A program made the position numbers and the translations under genes. A stretch of DNA of 64,000 bases. Origin: Rothia mucilaginosa (lineage in GTDB: Bacteria; Actinomycetota; Actinomycetes; Actinomycetales; Micrococcaceae). The stretch is from contig NZ_JVSP01000014.1 in NCBI RefSeq assembly GCF_001061665.1, forward strand, positions 186,001-250,000, written 5' to 3'. The stretch's first letter is position 1. Each line of letters starts with the position of its first letter. The notes under the pieces were generated by a model that saw only the letters and a program-made list of their open reading frames with translations, ran no database searches and had not been told where the DNA came from. Shown in pieces: positions 18,493 through 27,095 of this stretch.

Positions 18493-20559
18493 CTACTTAG
18501 TGGTCACCTTCAGGACGGTGCTCAGGTTCTGGTGAGCAACGCCCGGCAGGCCCTTCACCTCAGCAAACTTGCGGGTGTTGGTGACAATCACCGGGGTAAT
18601 CAGCGGGTAACCCGCCTCCTTGATAACCTCGGGATCGAACTCAATCAGAGTGTCGCCGGCGGCAACAACATCGCCCTTGGCAACCTTCACGCTGAAGCCC
18701 TTACCGTCAAGGTTCACGGTATCCAGACCAACGTGAATCAGCAGCTCAATGCCGTTCTCCAGCTTCAGGCCCACAGCGTGGCCCGAGGGGTAGGTTGCGG
18801 CAACCTTACCGGCTGCGGGAGCAGCAACAGTGGTACCGGTCGGCTCAATCGCCACACCCTCGCCCAGCTTGCCAGCCGCGAAAATCGGGTCCGGAACATC
18901 GGCCAGAGCAACGGCGGTACCCTCAATCGGGGCGTGCAGCTCAATGACCTCACCGGCTGCAGCGGGAGCCGCGGCGGCGGCCTCAGCCTTGGGAGCCTCC
19001 TCGGCCTTCTTCTCTACCTTCTTCTCGGCGGGAGCAGCGGCAGCCTCTTCCTTCGCGCGCTGAGCGGCGTGCTTAGCGGCGTCGTCCTTCGACTCGTAAC
19101 CGAAGACCAGCACACCGGCCATCGCGCCGAAGAAGGCAATAGCCAGGCCAATCACGTACAGGTACGAGGGCTGCATAGCCGGAATCGACAGCAGCGAGGT
19201 GAACGCAAAGGCGTAGGACTTAACGCCCAACATCGAAATGGTCGCACCACCGATCACGGCGGGAACCAGAATAATCGGAATCACGCGCTTGTAGCGGAGT
19301 ACCACACCGTACATGGACGGCTCAGAAATACCGCCCAGCAGACCGGACATCGACGCACCGATAGCGGTCTGGCGTAGCTCGCGGTCCTTCTTGGCGCGGA
19401 TAGCCACACCGGTCACCAGGCCGAACACGGCGAAGTTGTACGCACCCATGGGGGACTGGATGAAGTCGGTACCCATGGTCTGCAGGTTGTTAATCATCAC
19501 GGCGTTCAGCGGCCAGTGCAGGCCCAGCGGAACCATGAACAGGTACAGGCCGGCAATCAGGGCGCCCACAACACCGGGAGCCACATCGTTAATCATCTTC
19601 AGGAAGTCAGAGATTCCCATAGCCACACCGATACCGATCGGGCCCACCAGGAACACGGTCAGCGGCACCAGGATCATCACCGAAATCATCGGCACGAACA
19701 CCATCTGCAGCATCGAAGGAATAACCTTCTTCAGGAAGCGCTCAAGCGGAGCCAGCAGAGCAACAGCCAGCAGCGGCGGGAAGACCTGGCCGGTGTAGCT
19801 GAACGCGTACAGCGGCAGATCCAGACCGAAGAACGGAACGTTCAGAACCTTGGTTGCGGGATCAGCCAGAGCGGTCAGATCGGTGAAGGTACCGGTCATC
19901 AGCGCAGCGGGGATAGCCGCACCAACCCACATGTTCGCGCCCAGACGCTTAGCAGCGGTAGCACCCAGCATAATGGGCATGAAGTTCAGCACCGACAGCG
20001 AAGCAGCCTTCAGGATGTACCAGAAAGCAAACTGATGCATCCACTGGTTGTTCAGAGCGGTAGCGGCTTCCTTATCAGCCACGCGAGCACCGTTGACGAT
20101 GTCCACGTTCACAACCTGACCGGTCAGGTCGGTGTACTGGCCGAAGAAGCCCAGCTGCTGCAGGAACACGATGAGGGTCAGAATCATCGAGGTACCCAGC
20201 AGGGCCCACAGCAGCGGACGGAAGGAGTCAGACAGAACGTCGAAGACGTTGGTGAGCCACCCGGCCTTCTTGCCGTTAGACTCTGCCGGAGCCTCGCTCT
20301 CAGCCTGCTTCGACATGGAGGGCAGCGCGTTAATCTCGTTGTACACGGCCTCAACACGGTCACCCAGCACCACCTGGGTCTGGCCGGACTGCTCAATCAC
20401 GGTGAGCACGCCGGGCAGGGACTTAATCTTCTCGTTCTGCACGGCCTCGTTCGACACGGGGGTCACACGCAGGCGGGTCGCGCAGTGCGTCATGTGCGAG
20501 ATGTTCTCGGGGCCGCCGAGGCCGTCGAGAATCTTCTCGCCAAGTTCGCGGTTGTTCAC
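18493..20559 (-). CDS. PTS sugar transporter EIIBCA, beta-glucoside (BglF/BglP) type
   Basis: This 688-residue phosphotransferase permease has domain order B-C-A. The EIIB active Cys is Cys26 in THCATRLRV. The EIIC membrane domain spans roughly residues 105-480 and carries the GISEPSMYGV motif of the Bgl subfamily. An Ala/Glu/Lys-rich linker (about 485-530) leads to a Crr-like EIIA domain with His594 and the phospho-acceptor His609 (IHVGLD). It imports and phosphorylates a sugar, probably a beta-glucoside; sucrose or trehalose remain possible because these subfamilies are close. Its leader carries a BglG-type antiterminator target, which supports the beta-glucoside call. No phospho-glucosidase or antiterminator gene is adjacent, which is unusual. 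Confidence 0.9.
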   Translation of the reverse strand: MNNRELGEKILDGLGGPENISHMTHCATRLRVTPVSNEAVQNEKIKSLPGVLTVIEQSGQTQVVLGDRVEAVYNEINALPSMSKQAESEAPAESNGKKAGWLTNVFDVLSDSFRPLLWALLGTSMILTLIVFLQQLGFFGQYTDLTGQVVNVDIVNGARVADKEAATALNNQWMHQFAFWYILKAASLSVLNFMPIMLGATAAKRLGANMWVGAAIPAALMTGTFTDLTALADPATKVLNVPFFGLDLPLYAFSYTGQVFPPLLAVALLAPLERFLKKVIPSMLQMVFVPMISVMILVPLTVFLVGPIGIGVAMGISDFLKMINDVAPGVVGALIAGLYLFMVPLGLHWPLNAVMINNLQTMGTDFIQSPMGAYNFAVFGLVTGVAIRAKKDRELRQTAIGASMSGLLGGISEPSMYGVVLRYKRVIPIILVPAVIGGATISMLGVKSYAFAFTSLLSIPAMQPSYLYVIGLAIAFFGAMAGVLVFGYESKDDAAKHAAQRAKEEAAAAPAEKKVEKKAEEAPKAEAAAAAPAAAGEVIELHAPIEGTAVALADVPDPIFAAGKLGEGVAIEPTGTTVAAPAAGKVAATYPSGHAVGLKLENGIELLIHVGLDTVNLDGKGFSVKVAKGDVVAAGDTLIEFDPEVIKEAGYPLITPVIVTNTRKFAEVKGLPGVAHQNLSTVLKVTTK

Positions 20560-20654
20560 GATACTTCCTTAGATATGCGGTCAAAGTCTATGCACAGGGT
20601 GAAATCTGGACGGCCGGGTGGGGGTGGGAAAACAGCCGCGCTACGCGCAAAAGC

Positions 20655-20820
20655 TTCCCAAAAACACAAAAGACCCGAGCGCTCTCAACCTACGGTCGGG
20701 ACGGATGCCCCGTACGGGTACAGCGATACGGCGCGACCACCGGCTACGCGCCGGAAGCTACACTACCGCTATGGTGTTGAGTCACTCAGGTCTTGCCTGC
20801 CAATCCAGTAACAATCCTGT
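20655..20820 (-). promoter_or_regulatory. BglG/LicT-type RAT site with overlapping terminator
   Basis: Minus-strand positions 20817 to 20789 read GGATTGTTACTGGATTGG followed by CAGGCAAGACC. This nearly matches the ribonucleic antiterminator (RAT) targets of BglG/LicT-family proteins (known consensus GGATTGTTACTG, then GCAGGCAAAACC). Its 3' end overlaps AAGACCTGAG (20794-20785), which can pair with CTCGGGTCTT (20679-20670) immediately before a T-rich tract (TTTTGTGTTTTT). The terminator loop is long, about 105 bases. A nearer alternative is CCCGA/TCGGG. The expected mechanism is that a phospho-regulated antiterminator stabilises the RAT hairpin and allows read-through into the PTS gene. Confidence 0.8.
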
Positions 20821-20857
20821 TCAAGAGAGGGATACCCCTTCTCAATAGTTCCCTGTA

Positions 20858-20887
20858 ACTTTAAGGGTTTTCCCAGGTTCAGGGCAA
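20858..20887 (-). promoter_or_regulatory. Probable promoter of the PTS leader
   Basis: On the minus strand TTGCCC (20887-20882), an 18-base gap, and TAAAGT (20863-20858) form a fair sigma-70-like promoter. It would start transcription about 35 bases before the RAT element, the geometry expected for antitermination. Confidence 0.55.
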
Positions 20888-20995
20888 GATGGATACAGGA
20901 AACTCCCAGAAGCTGTTAAAAATTTCCGCAAATGGATGCGACCCCCGGGCGGGTCATTCGGGCGAGCCAACCGACGGATAAAGGCACAACGCACG

Positions 20996-21040
20996 GAGGG
21001 CCCCGCATCCTCGAAACGAGAATACGGGGCCCTCCAAAAA
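20996..21040 (-). terminator. Hairpin after the P-type ATPase gene
   Basis: GGAGGGCCCCG and CGGGGCCCTCC pair around an inner CTCG-AAA-CGAG stem. It lies about 35 bases past the ATPase stop. There is no T-run on the minus strand, so termination is inferred from the hairpin only. Confidence 0.6.
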
Positions 21041-21076
21041 GTCCCAGCCGGGGCTACCCCGGGTAGGGGCAACGAA

Positions 21077-23644
21077 CTACTTCGCGGCCTTCTTCGGGAC
21101 GAAGCTCAGCGAGGCCACCTCAAGATCGGGGTAGTGGCGCTTCTGCCAGCGGCGGTTGCGATGCGCATTCACCTCAATCAGAGCCGCACCCAGGGCACCG
21201 GCACCAATCGCGGTCCATAGCAGGTGCGGAGCCACCTCGGTGAACTGGTGGTACTCCACCAGGATCGGCACGAACAGCGCCGCAAAGAACACCGCCAGCA
21301 GCGCACCGAAGAGCAGCACGCGGGCGCGGTTCAGCGGGCGGGCCACGGCGGCCAGGTTCCACAGGCCCATCATGACCAGGGTAATGAACGAAGCTGTCTG
21401 CACCTGGCGGATATCGCCGATGTGCATCCACAGCGAAGCGGCCGTCACCAGTAGCAGCATGGCCACTACAATAATCGAGTTCGGAACCGTGTAGTTCAGC
21501 ACGCGGCGCAGGAAGCCCGGCACGTAGCGGCGCGAGTTCGGCAGCAGGGTCAACGCGAAGGAAGACGCACCCACAATCAGGAAGTCAGCGGTCGAGTACT
21601 GGCGCGGCAGGAAGGGGAACACCCAGCCGAACAGGCCAAACACCACGCCCAGCAGAATCGCGAAACCGGTCTTCGTCAGGAACAGGTTCGCCACCATCTC
21701 AATGTTCGTGATGACCTGGCGGCCCTGCTCCAGGGCGGCCGGCAGAGACGAGAACTTACCGTCCAGCAGCACTAGACGGGAGACAGCCTTCGTCGCCGGG
21801 GCAGCGTTACCCATCGCGATACCCAAGCTTGCGTGCTTGAGCGCCAGCGCGTCGTTGATGCCGTCACCGGTCATCGCCACCACGTGGCCGCGCTCCTTCA
21901 GCGCAATGACCATGTTCTTCTTCTGCTCGGGCGAGACACGACCGAAAATATTGTGGGTCGCGGCAGCCTCGGCAAGCTCCGGGCCGTCCTCGGGCAGGGT
22001 AGAGGCATCAACCGCGCCGGCGGAGGTGTCCATACCCGCAGTCTTTGCGGCGGCGGCAACCGTGAACGGGTTATCACCCGAGAAGACCTTCAGCGTCACA
22101 CCCTGACGGTGGAAATACTCCACAATCTCCGGGGCGTCCGCGCGCACGTTCTCGCGGAAAATCACGAACAGAACCGGGGTAGCGTCCGCCGGAATCTTCT
22201 GGACGGGCTCACCCTTCTCGTTACGCACCACGGCCGCGGCATGGGCCAGCACCATCGTGCGCAGACCCAGAGCCGCTAGCTCGGCGGCGCGCTCGCGCTC
22301 GGCGGTGCCCTTGGCGAGCAGCGCCTCCGGGGCGCCCAGCAGCCAGGCCCCCGAATCCTTAAACTCAATCGCGCTAAAACGCAGCGCCGACGAGAACGGC
22401 ACGATGCCGCTGACGGTAGCCGAGGAAGCCTGCGGGAAGCCGCCGGTCAGCGCTGCGGCGGTCGGATTCGCGTTCTCATCGTGGCCGAACCACGACAGCG
22501 CCTCGTTCCAGTCGGTCGGCAGGGAGGCACGCCAGGAGGTGTTTTCGGCAGAGTCGACGTCGGGGCCCTCAGCCACCGCCTCGGTGGTCAGGGGACGCAC
22601 CGAATCAAAAATCACGCCACCCTCGGTGAGAGTACCGGTCTTATCGAAGCAGACCACATCCACACGAGCCAGAACCTCAACCGCAGGCTGCTCCTGCACC
22701 AGGATATTGTGCTTGCGGCCCAGAGCCACGGCTGCCGCGGCGAAGGCCAGGGTGGTCATCAGCGCCAGGCCCTGCGGAATCATCGAAGCCACCGAAGAGA
22801 CCACGGCGATAGACACCTGCTCCCACATGTGGTTCTGCTCCACGGCCTCCAGGCCACCGGCGGCGCGAATCTGACCCCACAGCACCACCGGAATAATGAC
22901 GGCCAGACCAATCGTAATCCAGCGGACCACGAGGTTCAGGGCATCGCGCAACTCAGACTGGATACGCGAGAACTGGCGCGCCTCGTCGGAAATCTTGCTG
23001 GCTCGCGAGTTCGCACCCACGTGAGAGAGCAACACGCGGCCGGTACCACCGAGTACGCTCGAGGCCGAGAGCACCATGTCGCCCGGGCGCTTCGCAATCG
23101 GGTCGTTCTCGCCGGTCAGCAGGGATTCGTCCAGCTCCAGCGAATCGGAGGTGAGCACCACGGCATCGGCGGGAACCTGATCGCCGCGCTTGAGGACCAC
23201 CACGTCGCCCTCCACCAGCTGCTCCATGGGAACCTCGACGGTCTTGCCATCGCGCACAGCGGTTGCGGGGGAGCGGTCCAGCAGGGAGATGCGGTCCAGC
23301 TCCAGCTTCGCCTTGTACTCCTGCACGAAACCGATGACCACGTTAGCGATCACAGCCATCAGGAAGAGGAGATCCGCCCATCGCTGGTACATGATTACCA
23401 CGGCACCACAGGCGCCCAACACAAAGTTGAAGACCGTGAAAAGGTGCGCACGCATAATGCTCCACAGCGTGCGAGAAGACTTCGTGTTCTGGGTATTGAC
23501 CTTACCCTCAGCCGTCAGGCGTGCAACGTCATCGCTGGTGAGGCCGTGCTGGGCGATATCAAAGGAGCCGCTATGCGGTGTTTCAGAATATTCGGGAATG
23601 TAGCCGGCAACGGCAGGCGCTGCCGTTTTCTGCTGAGGATCCAT
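21077..23644 (-). CDS. Cation-transporting P-type ATPase (HAD-IC family)
   Basis: This P-type ATPase of about 855 residues has all the key motifs: LLTGEND in the actuator domain, FDKTGTLTEGG with the phosphorylated Asp, and MTGDGINDALALKHA at the hinge. The membrane motif is PQGL, near the PEGL of calcium pumps. No metal-binding CXXC domain is seen at the N-terminus. It resembles actinobacterial CtpE-type ATPases, for which calcium uptake has been reported; the ion here is unproven. The ATG at 23644 is chosen. A GTG at 23707 would add 21 residues and has a ribosome binding site very close to it, so the start is uncertain. Confidence 0.85.
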   Translation of the reverse strand: MDPQQKTAAPAVAGYIPEYSETPHSGSFDIAQHGLTSDDVARLTAEGKVNTQNTKSSRTLWSIMRAHLFTVFNFVLGACGAVVIMYQRWADLLFLMAVIANVVIGFVQEYKAKLELDRISLLDRSPATAVRDGKTVEVPMEQLVEGDVVVLKRGDQVPADAVVLTSDSLELDESLLTGENDPIAKRPGDMVLSASSVLGGTGRVLLSHVGANSRASKISDEARQFSRIQSELRDALNLVVRWITIGLAVIIPVVLWGQIRAAGGLEAVEQNHMWEQVSIAVVSSVASMIPQGLALMTTLAFAAAAVALGRKHNILVQEQPAVEVLARVDVVCFDKTGTLTEGGVIFDSVRPLTTEAVAEGPDVDSAENTSWRASLPTDWNEALSWFGHDENANPTAAALTGGFPQASSATVSGIVPFSSALRFSAIEFKDSGAWLLGAPEALLAKGTAERERAAELAALGLRTMVLAHAAAVVRNEKGEPVQKIPADATPVLFVIFRENVRADAPEIVEYFHRQGVTLKVFSGDNPFTVAAAAKTAGMDTSAGAVDASTLPEDGPELAEAAATHNIFGRVSPEQKKNMVIALKERGHVVAMTGDGINDALALKHASLGIAMGNAAPATKAVSRLVLLDGKFSSLPAALEQGRQVITNIEMVANLFLTKTGFAILLGVVFGLFGWVFPFLPRQYSTADFLIVGASSFALTLLPNSRRYVPGFLRRVLNYTVPNSIIVVAMLLLVTAASLWMHIGDIRQVQTASFITLVMMGLWNLAAVARPLNRARVLLFGALLAVFFAALFVPILVEYHQFTEVAPHLLWTAIGAGALGAALIEVNAHRNRRWQKRHYPDLEVASLSFVPKKAAK

Positions 23645-23873
23645 GCGGGGGTCTCTTTCTCGAATGGATGGAATGCTGAACTGAATAGAGTTCAGTATTG
23701 CGGACACTACCTTTCAGTGTATCCGTGCAGGAGGGGATAAAGATAATCTCCGCCCTGTAATGAACTGATATTTATAGCCATTCCAGAACGGAGATTTAAT
23801 ATATGCGAATACTGGCATATTTTGAGGTGGAAAGTGTTTGCGGGATGGTTCGCTAACGCCCCGTAAAATCAGC

Positions 23874-23906
23874 GCGCTAGCAGACTCAGTGCGCTAGCAG
23901 ACTCAG
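23874..23906. repeat. Tandem 17-bp duplication at the 3' end of hmuV
   Basis: GCGCTAGCAGACTCAGT at 23874-23890 is followed directly by GCGCTAGCAGACTCAG at 23891-23906. The second copy overlaps the hmuV stop codon, so one unit is coding-terminal and the other lies just beyond it. Confidence 0.8.
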
Positions 23907-24673
23907 CGCTCCGGCAGAATCAACAAACGATTCGTCACCGGATGCCTCAACACCTCAATCGGATGCTGATACACCTCAGACAACAACTCCGCCGAACACA
24001 CCTGCTCAGGGGCGCCCGAAGCAACCACCTCACCACCACGCAACAACACCATACGGTCAGAATACGCAGCCGCCACATCCAAGTCATGAAGCACCGTCAA
24101 CACTGCAGCACCCTCAGCAGCCAACTCACGGCTCACCCGCAACGTCTGCTCCTGATGCGTAATATCCAACGCCGCAGTCGGCTCATCCAAAAGAATCAGC
24201 GGAGTCTGCTGAGCAAACACACGCGCCAAATGCGCACGGCCACTCTCACCACCGGACAGAGTCGTAATATCGCGATCCGACAAGTGAGTCACCGACGTAC
24301 GCTCCATCATCGAAGCAACCACGGAGTCATCCTCTTCAGCGCGCTCCGTACCCTTCCACGGGGTGCGGCCCATCTGAACCACCTCATGCACCGTGTACGA
24401 AAACGCCACATTCAACTTCTGCAACAGCATCGCACGCTGACGCGCCATCTGACGGGCAGGAATAGAACCCAGCGGGGTGCCATCCAACAGAATCTCACCG
24501 CCACTGGGAGCAATATCACCAGCAATCACACCCAACAGAGTTGACTTACCGGCACCATTGGGGCCAATCAGCGACACAACCTCGCCCGCAGCAACAGACA
24601 GAGACACATCATTCAAAATCTGACGCCCACCAGCGTTAAAACACACACCGGACAGGCTCAACAACTCACTCAC
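23903..24673 (-). CDS. hmuV: Haem ABC transporter ATP-binding protein
   Basis: This 256-residue ATPase has Walker A GPNGAGKST near residues 38-46, signature LSGGESGRAHLARVFAQQ, and Walker B LILLDEPTAALD, followed by HDLDVAAAYSDRM. The layout is that of the FepC/HmuV family, which powers haem or siderophore import. Its start overlaps the end of hmuU by four bases (ATGA), so the two are coupled. A position in an hmuT-hmuU-hmuV operon next to htaA and a haem oxygenase gene makes haem the likely substrate. It is the last gene of the operon. Confidence 0.9.
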   Translation of the reverse strand: MSELLSLSGVCFNAGGRQILNDVSLSVAAGEVVSLIGPNGAGKSTLLGVIAGDIAPSGGEILLDGTPLGSIPARQMARQRAMLLQKLNVAFSYTVHEVVQMGRTPWKGTERAEEDDSVVASMMERTSVTHLSDRDITTLSGGESGRAHLARVFAQQTPLILLDEPTAALDITHQEQTLRVSRELAAEGAAVLTVLHDLDVAAAYSDRMVLLRGGEVVASGAPEQVCSAELLSEVYQHPIEVLRHPVTNRLLILPER

Positions 24674-25749
24674 GAAGCACCTCCGCCCTGGCCCAGGGAA
24701 CGACGCAACAACACGAAGAACGTCGGGCCGCCCACCAAAGCCGTAAAAATACCAATCGGCAAATCAGCAAAAGGCACCAGCGTACGCGCACCCAAATCAG
24801 ACAGCGCAATCAACAGCGCGCCACCCAATGCCGAAGCCGGCAACAACACACGATTCGACGGACCCAAAATCATGCGCAACAGGTGAGGAATAATCAGACC
24901 AATAAACGCAATAATGCCCGCATACGCCACCGCAGCACCCGTCAACAAAGCCGTCGCCGCAATAGACACCGCACGTAGGCGCTCCACGTTCACACCCGAA
25001 TGCTGCGCTGCACGCTCACCCAACGCCAGAACATCCAGCGAAGAAGCCATCACAAAACACGCTACCAAGCCGATCAGAATAACCGGCCACACGCTCGCCA
25101 CAGCCTTCCACGTGGAACCGTTCAGCGAACCCATCTGCCAGAACACAATCTGATCGCGGCTCGTCGTATCAGCAATAAACATGAGGAACGCAATAATCGC
25201 ATTCGCCACCGCAGTCACCGCAATACCCGTCAAAATCATCGACAGGACCTTCGCACGACCCGAAGAACGCGACAGGAAATACACCAGCGCAGTAGCCGCC
25301 AACGCACCCACAAACGCGAATGCAGGAGTCGTGAAAATACCGAAGAACTGCAGGTTCAACACAATCGACAAACACGCGCCAACCGCCGCACCCGAGGAAA
25401 CACCAATCACGCCCGGCTCAGCCAACGGGTTACCAAACACCGACTGCATCACCGCGCCGGAAGTACCCAAAGCGGCACCCACCAGCACACCCAACAGCAC
25501 ACGCGGGAAACGGATATTCCACAGAGTGCTATCCGCCAGCTGCATCGCCGGGTTCTCCGGCGCAAGGCTCAGACGGCGGCCCACTGAAGCAACCACCTGA
25601 TCAATCGGGATATTGTACTGACCCAAACCCGCAGACAGCACCATCACAACGCACAGTGCCACCGCCAAAAACGTAAACGTCAGACCGGCACGACGCCGAC
25701 GCGACGCACGATAATCCCGCGCACCCGCCGCACTCTTCACGGCAGCCAC
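24670..25749 (-). CDS. hmuU: Haem ABC transporter permease, FecCD family
   Basis: This 359-residue membrane protein has the FecCD/BtuC layout with nine or ten membrane helices. Landmarks are PRVLLGVLVGAALGTSGAVMQSVFGNPLAEPGVIGVSSGA near residues 80-120 and IGLIIPHLLRMILGPSNR near 290-310, the loop that contacts the ATPase. It starts with GTG sharing a base with the hmuT stop (TAGTG), so translation is coupled. A basic N-terminus (RASRRRR) precedes the first helix. It should carry haem across the membrane with HmuV; siderophore transport is the alternative. Confidence 0.9.
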   Translation of the reverse strand: MAAVKSAAGARDYRASRRRRAGLTFTFLAVALCVVMVLSAGLGQYNIPIDQVVASVGRRLSLAPENPAMQLADSTLWNIRFPRVLLGVLVGAALGTSGAVMQSVFGNPLAEPGVIGVSSGAAVGACLSIVLNLQFFGIFTTPAFAFVGALAATALVYFLSRSSGRAKVLSMILTGIAVTAVANAIIAFLMFIADTTSRDQIVFWQMGSLNGSTWKAVASVWPVILIGLVACFVMASSLDVLALGERAAQHSGVNVERLRAVSIAATALLTGAAVAYAGIIAFIGLIIPHLLRMILGPSNRVLLPASALGGALLIALSDLGARTLVPFADLPIGIFTALVGGPTFFVLLRRSLGQGGGAS

Positions 25750-26912
25750 TACTGGCCCCCCGCAGGAGTCGAGTACGCAGCCTTAGCCAGCGACAAAAGC
25801 ACCGCCGGAGTATTCGGGCCATAGGACAGAATCTGGCCGTCACCCATATCGATAATGCGCTTATTCTTACCGGCAGTCGTCTCACTCACACCCGGGCGAG
25901 CCAAGAAACCATCCAAACCGCCGGTGGATTTAATGCCGCCGCTCATGGTCAGAATGACGTCCGGGTTCAGCTTCACCAGCGCCTCACTGGTCGCCGGAAT
26001 AATATTCGTCGCGTTCTGCTCAGACGCCACATCTCTACCGCCAATAGCCTGAATCAAATCGTCAGCGCCCGAACCCTTGCCGAGCACGAAGAACACGCCA
26101 GCGGTACCGCGCACGTACAAGAACGCGAACGACACCTGCTGTGCACCCTTCGGGGCAACGTCCTTGAGCACCTGCAGGGCATAATCCAGGTCCTTCTGCA
26201 CGCGGGCAGCAACCTGCTCGTCCGCCTCCGGAACACCCAGCGCCTGCGCAACAGCCTTGAGCTGCGGAATGATCTTATCCATACGACGCTCATGATCGAA
26301 GACCACCACGGTCACGCCCGCAGCGCGCAACTGGTCCACAATCTCAATCGGGCCGTTGCTCTTATCCCACAGCACCAGGTCCGGGGAGGTCGCCAGAATC
26401 GCTTCAGCGTTCAGGTCATGACCGTTCTGGGTCACCAGCGGCAGGTGAGCCAGCGACTGCTCCGTCGAGGAGGTGACACGGCCAACCAGACGACCGCCCA
26501 GACCCAGCGCAATCATCTGCTGAGCCAGAGTGCCGTACAGGTCCAGTGCCAGCACACGGTCAGCGGACTTAACGGTCACCTCGGTGCCGTTGAAATCCTT
26601 GAACGTCACGGGGAAAGCCGGAGTGGGGGTATCGACCATCGGCTGAATTTCGGGGGTATCTGCGGCGCTATTGGGGCCGCGCAGAGCCTTCTGATCAGGG
26701 GCAATGGAAGAACGCAGCTGATCGGCAAGGTTCTCCAAAACGGTGCGGGTGCTCTGCTCATCCACCACAGCCTGCGAAGTGCTTGAAGAAGCGGCCGGGT
26801 TCTGAGTACCCACACCGCAAGAGCTCAGCAGAAAAGCGGAAGTGATGGAGAACGCTGCATACTTCATTGCATCGCGGCGGTTCAGGGCAGAAGAAGAAAG
26901 GGAAGAAAACAT
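25749..26912 (-). CDS. hmuT: Haem ABC transporter substrate-binding lipoprotein
   Basis: This 387-residue periplasmic-binding-type protein begins with NRRDAMKYAAFSITSAFLLS and a lipobox ending at Cys32, so it is a probable Tat lipoprotein. A Ser/Ala-rich linker leads to a class III (BtuF/FhuD-like) fold with RVLALDLYGTLAQQMIALGL, DLVLWDKS and IGGRDVASEQN. Corynebacterial HmuT takes haem from HtaA-type proteins, and the gene order here suggests the same. The haem ligands cannot be assigned confidently. No strong ribosome binding site is seen, but no alternative start keeps the twin-arginine signal. Confidence 0.87.
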   Translation of the reverse strand: MFSSLSSSALNRRDAMKYAAFSITSAFLLSSCGVGTQNPAASSSTSQAVVDEQSTRTVLENLADQLRSSIAPDQKALRGPNSAADTPEIQPMVDTPTPAFPVTFKDFNGTEVTVKSADRVLALDLYGTLAQQMIALGLGGRLVGRVTSSTEQSLAHLPLVTQNGHDLNAEAILATSPDLVLWDKSNGPIEIVDQLRAAGVTVVVFDHERRMDKIIPQLKAVAQALGVPEADEQVAARVQKDLDYALQVLKDVAPKGAQQVSFAFLYVRGTAGVFFVLGKGSGADDLIQAIGGRDVASEQNATNIIPATSEALVKLNPDVILTMSGGIKSTGGLDGFLARPGVSETTAGKNKRIIDMGDGQILSYGPNTPAVLLSLAKAAYSTPAGGQ

Positions 26913-26981
26913 CGTCGTCTCACAGAAAAAAGGGAGCTAGAAAAACTGGGGTAGGCGCCGGGGTAAAACCTGGCACCTGAA

Positions 26982-27078
26982 GCGGGGGTGCAGTGAAAAT
27001 CTGCACCCCCGCACGGACCGTGTCGGCTCACCGGTGAACCTCATGGTTGAGTTTCACGGGTGAGCCGACAGTGTGGGC
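26982..27078 (-). terminator. Two long hairpins between htaA and hmuT
   Basis: A perfect 12-bp stem, GCGGGGGTGCAG (26982-26993) with CTGCACCCCCGC (27001-27012), lies next to a second hairpin at 27029-27078 in which TGTCGGCTCACC pairs with GGTGAGCCGACA around a further 10-bp stem. The second hairpin follows the htaA stop and probably ends its transcript. The first may end residual transcription or act in the hmuT leader. Confidence 0.65.
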
Positions 27079-27095
27079 ATCCTCGTGAGGTGCCG

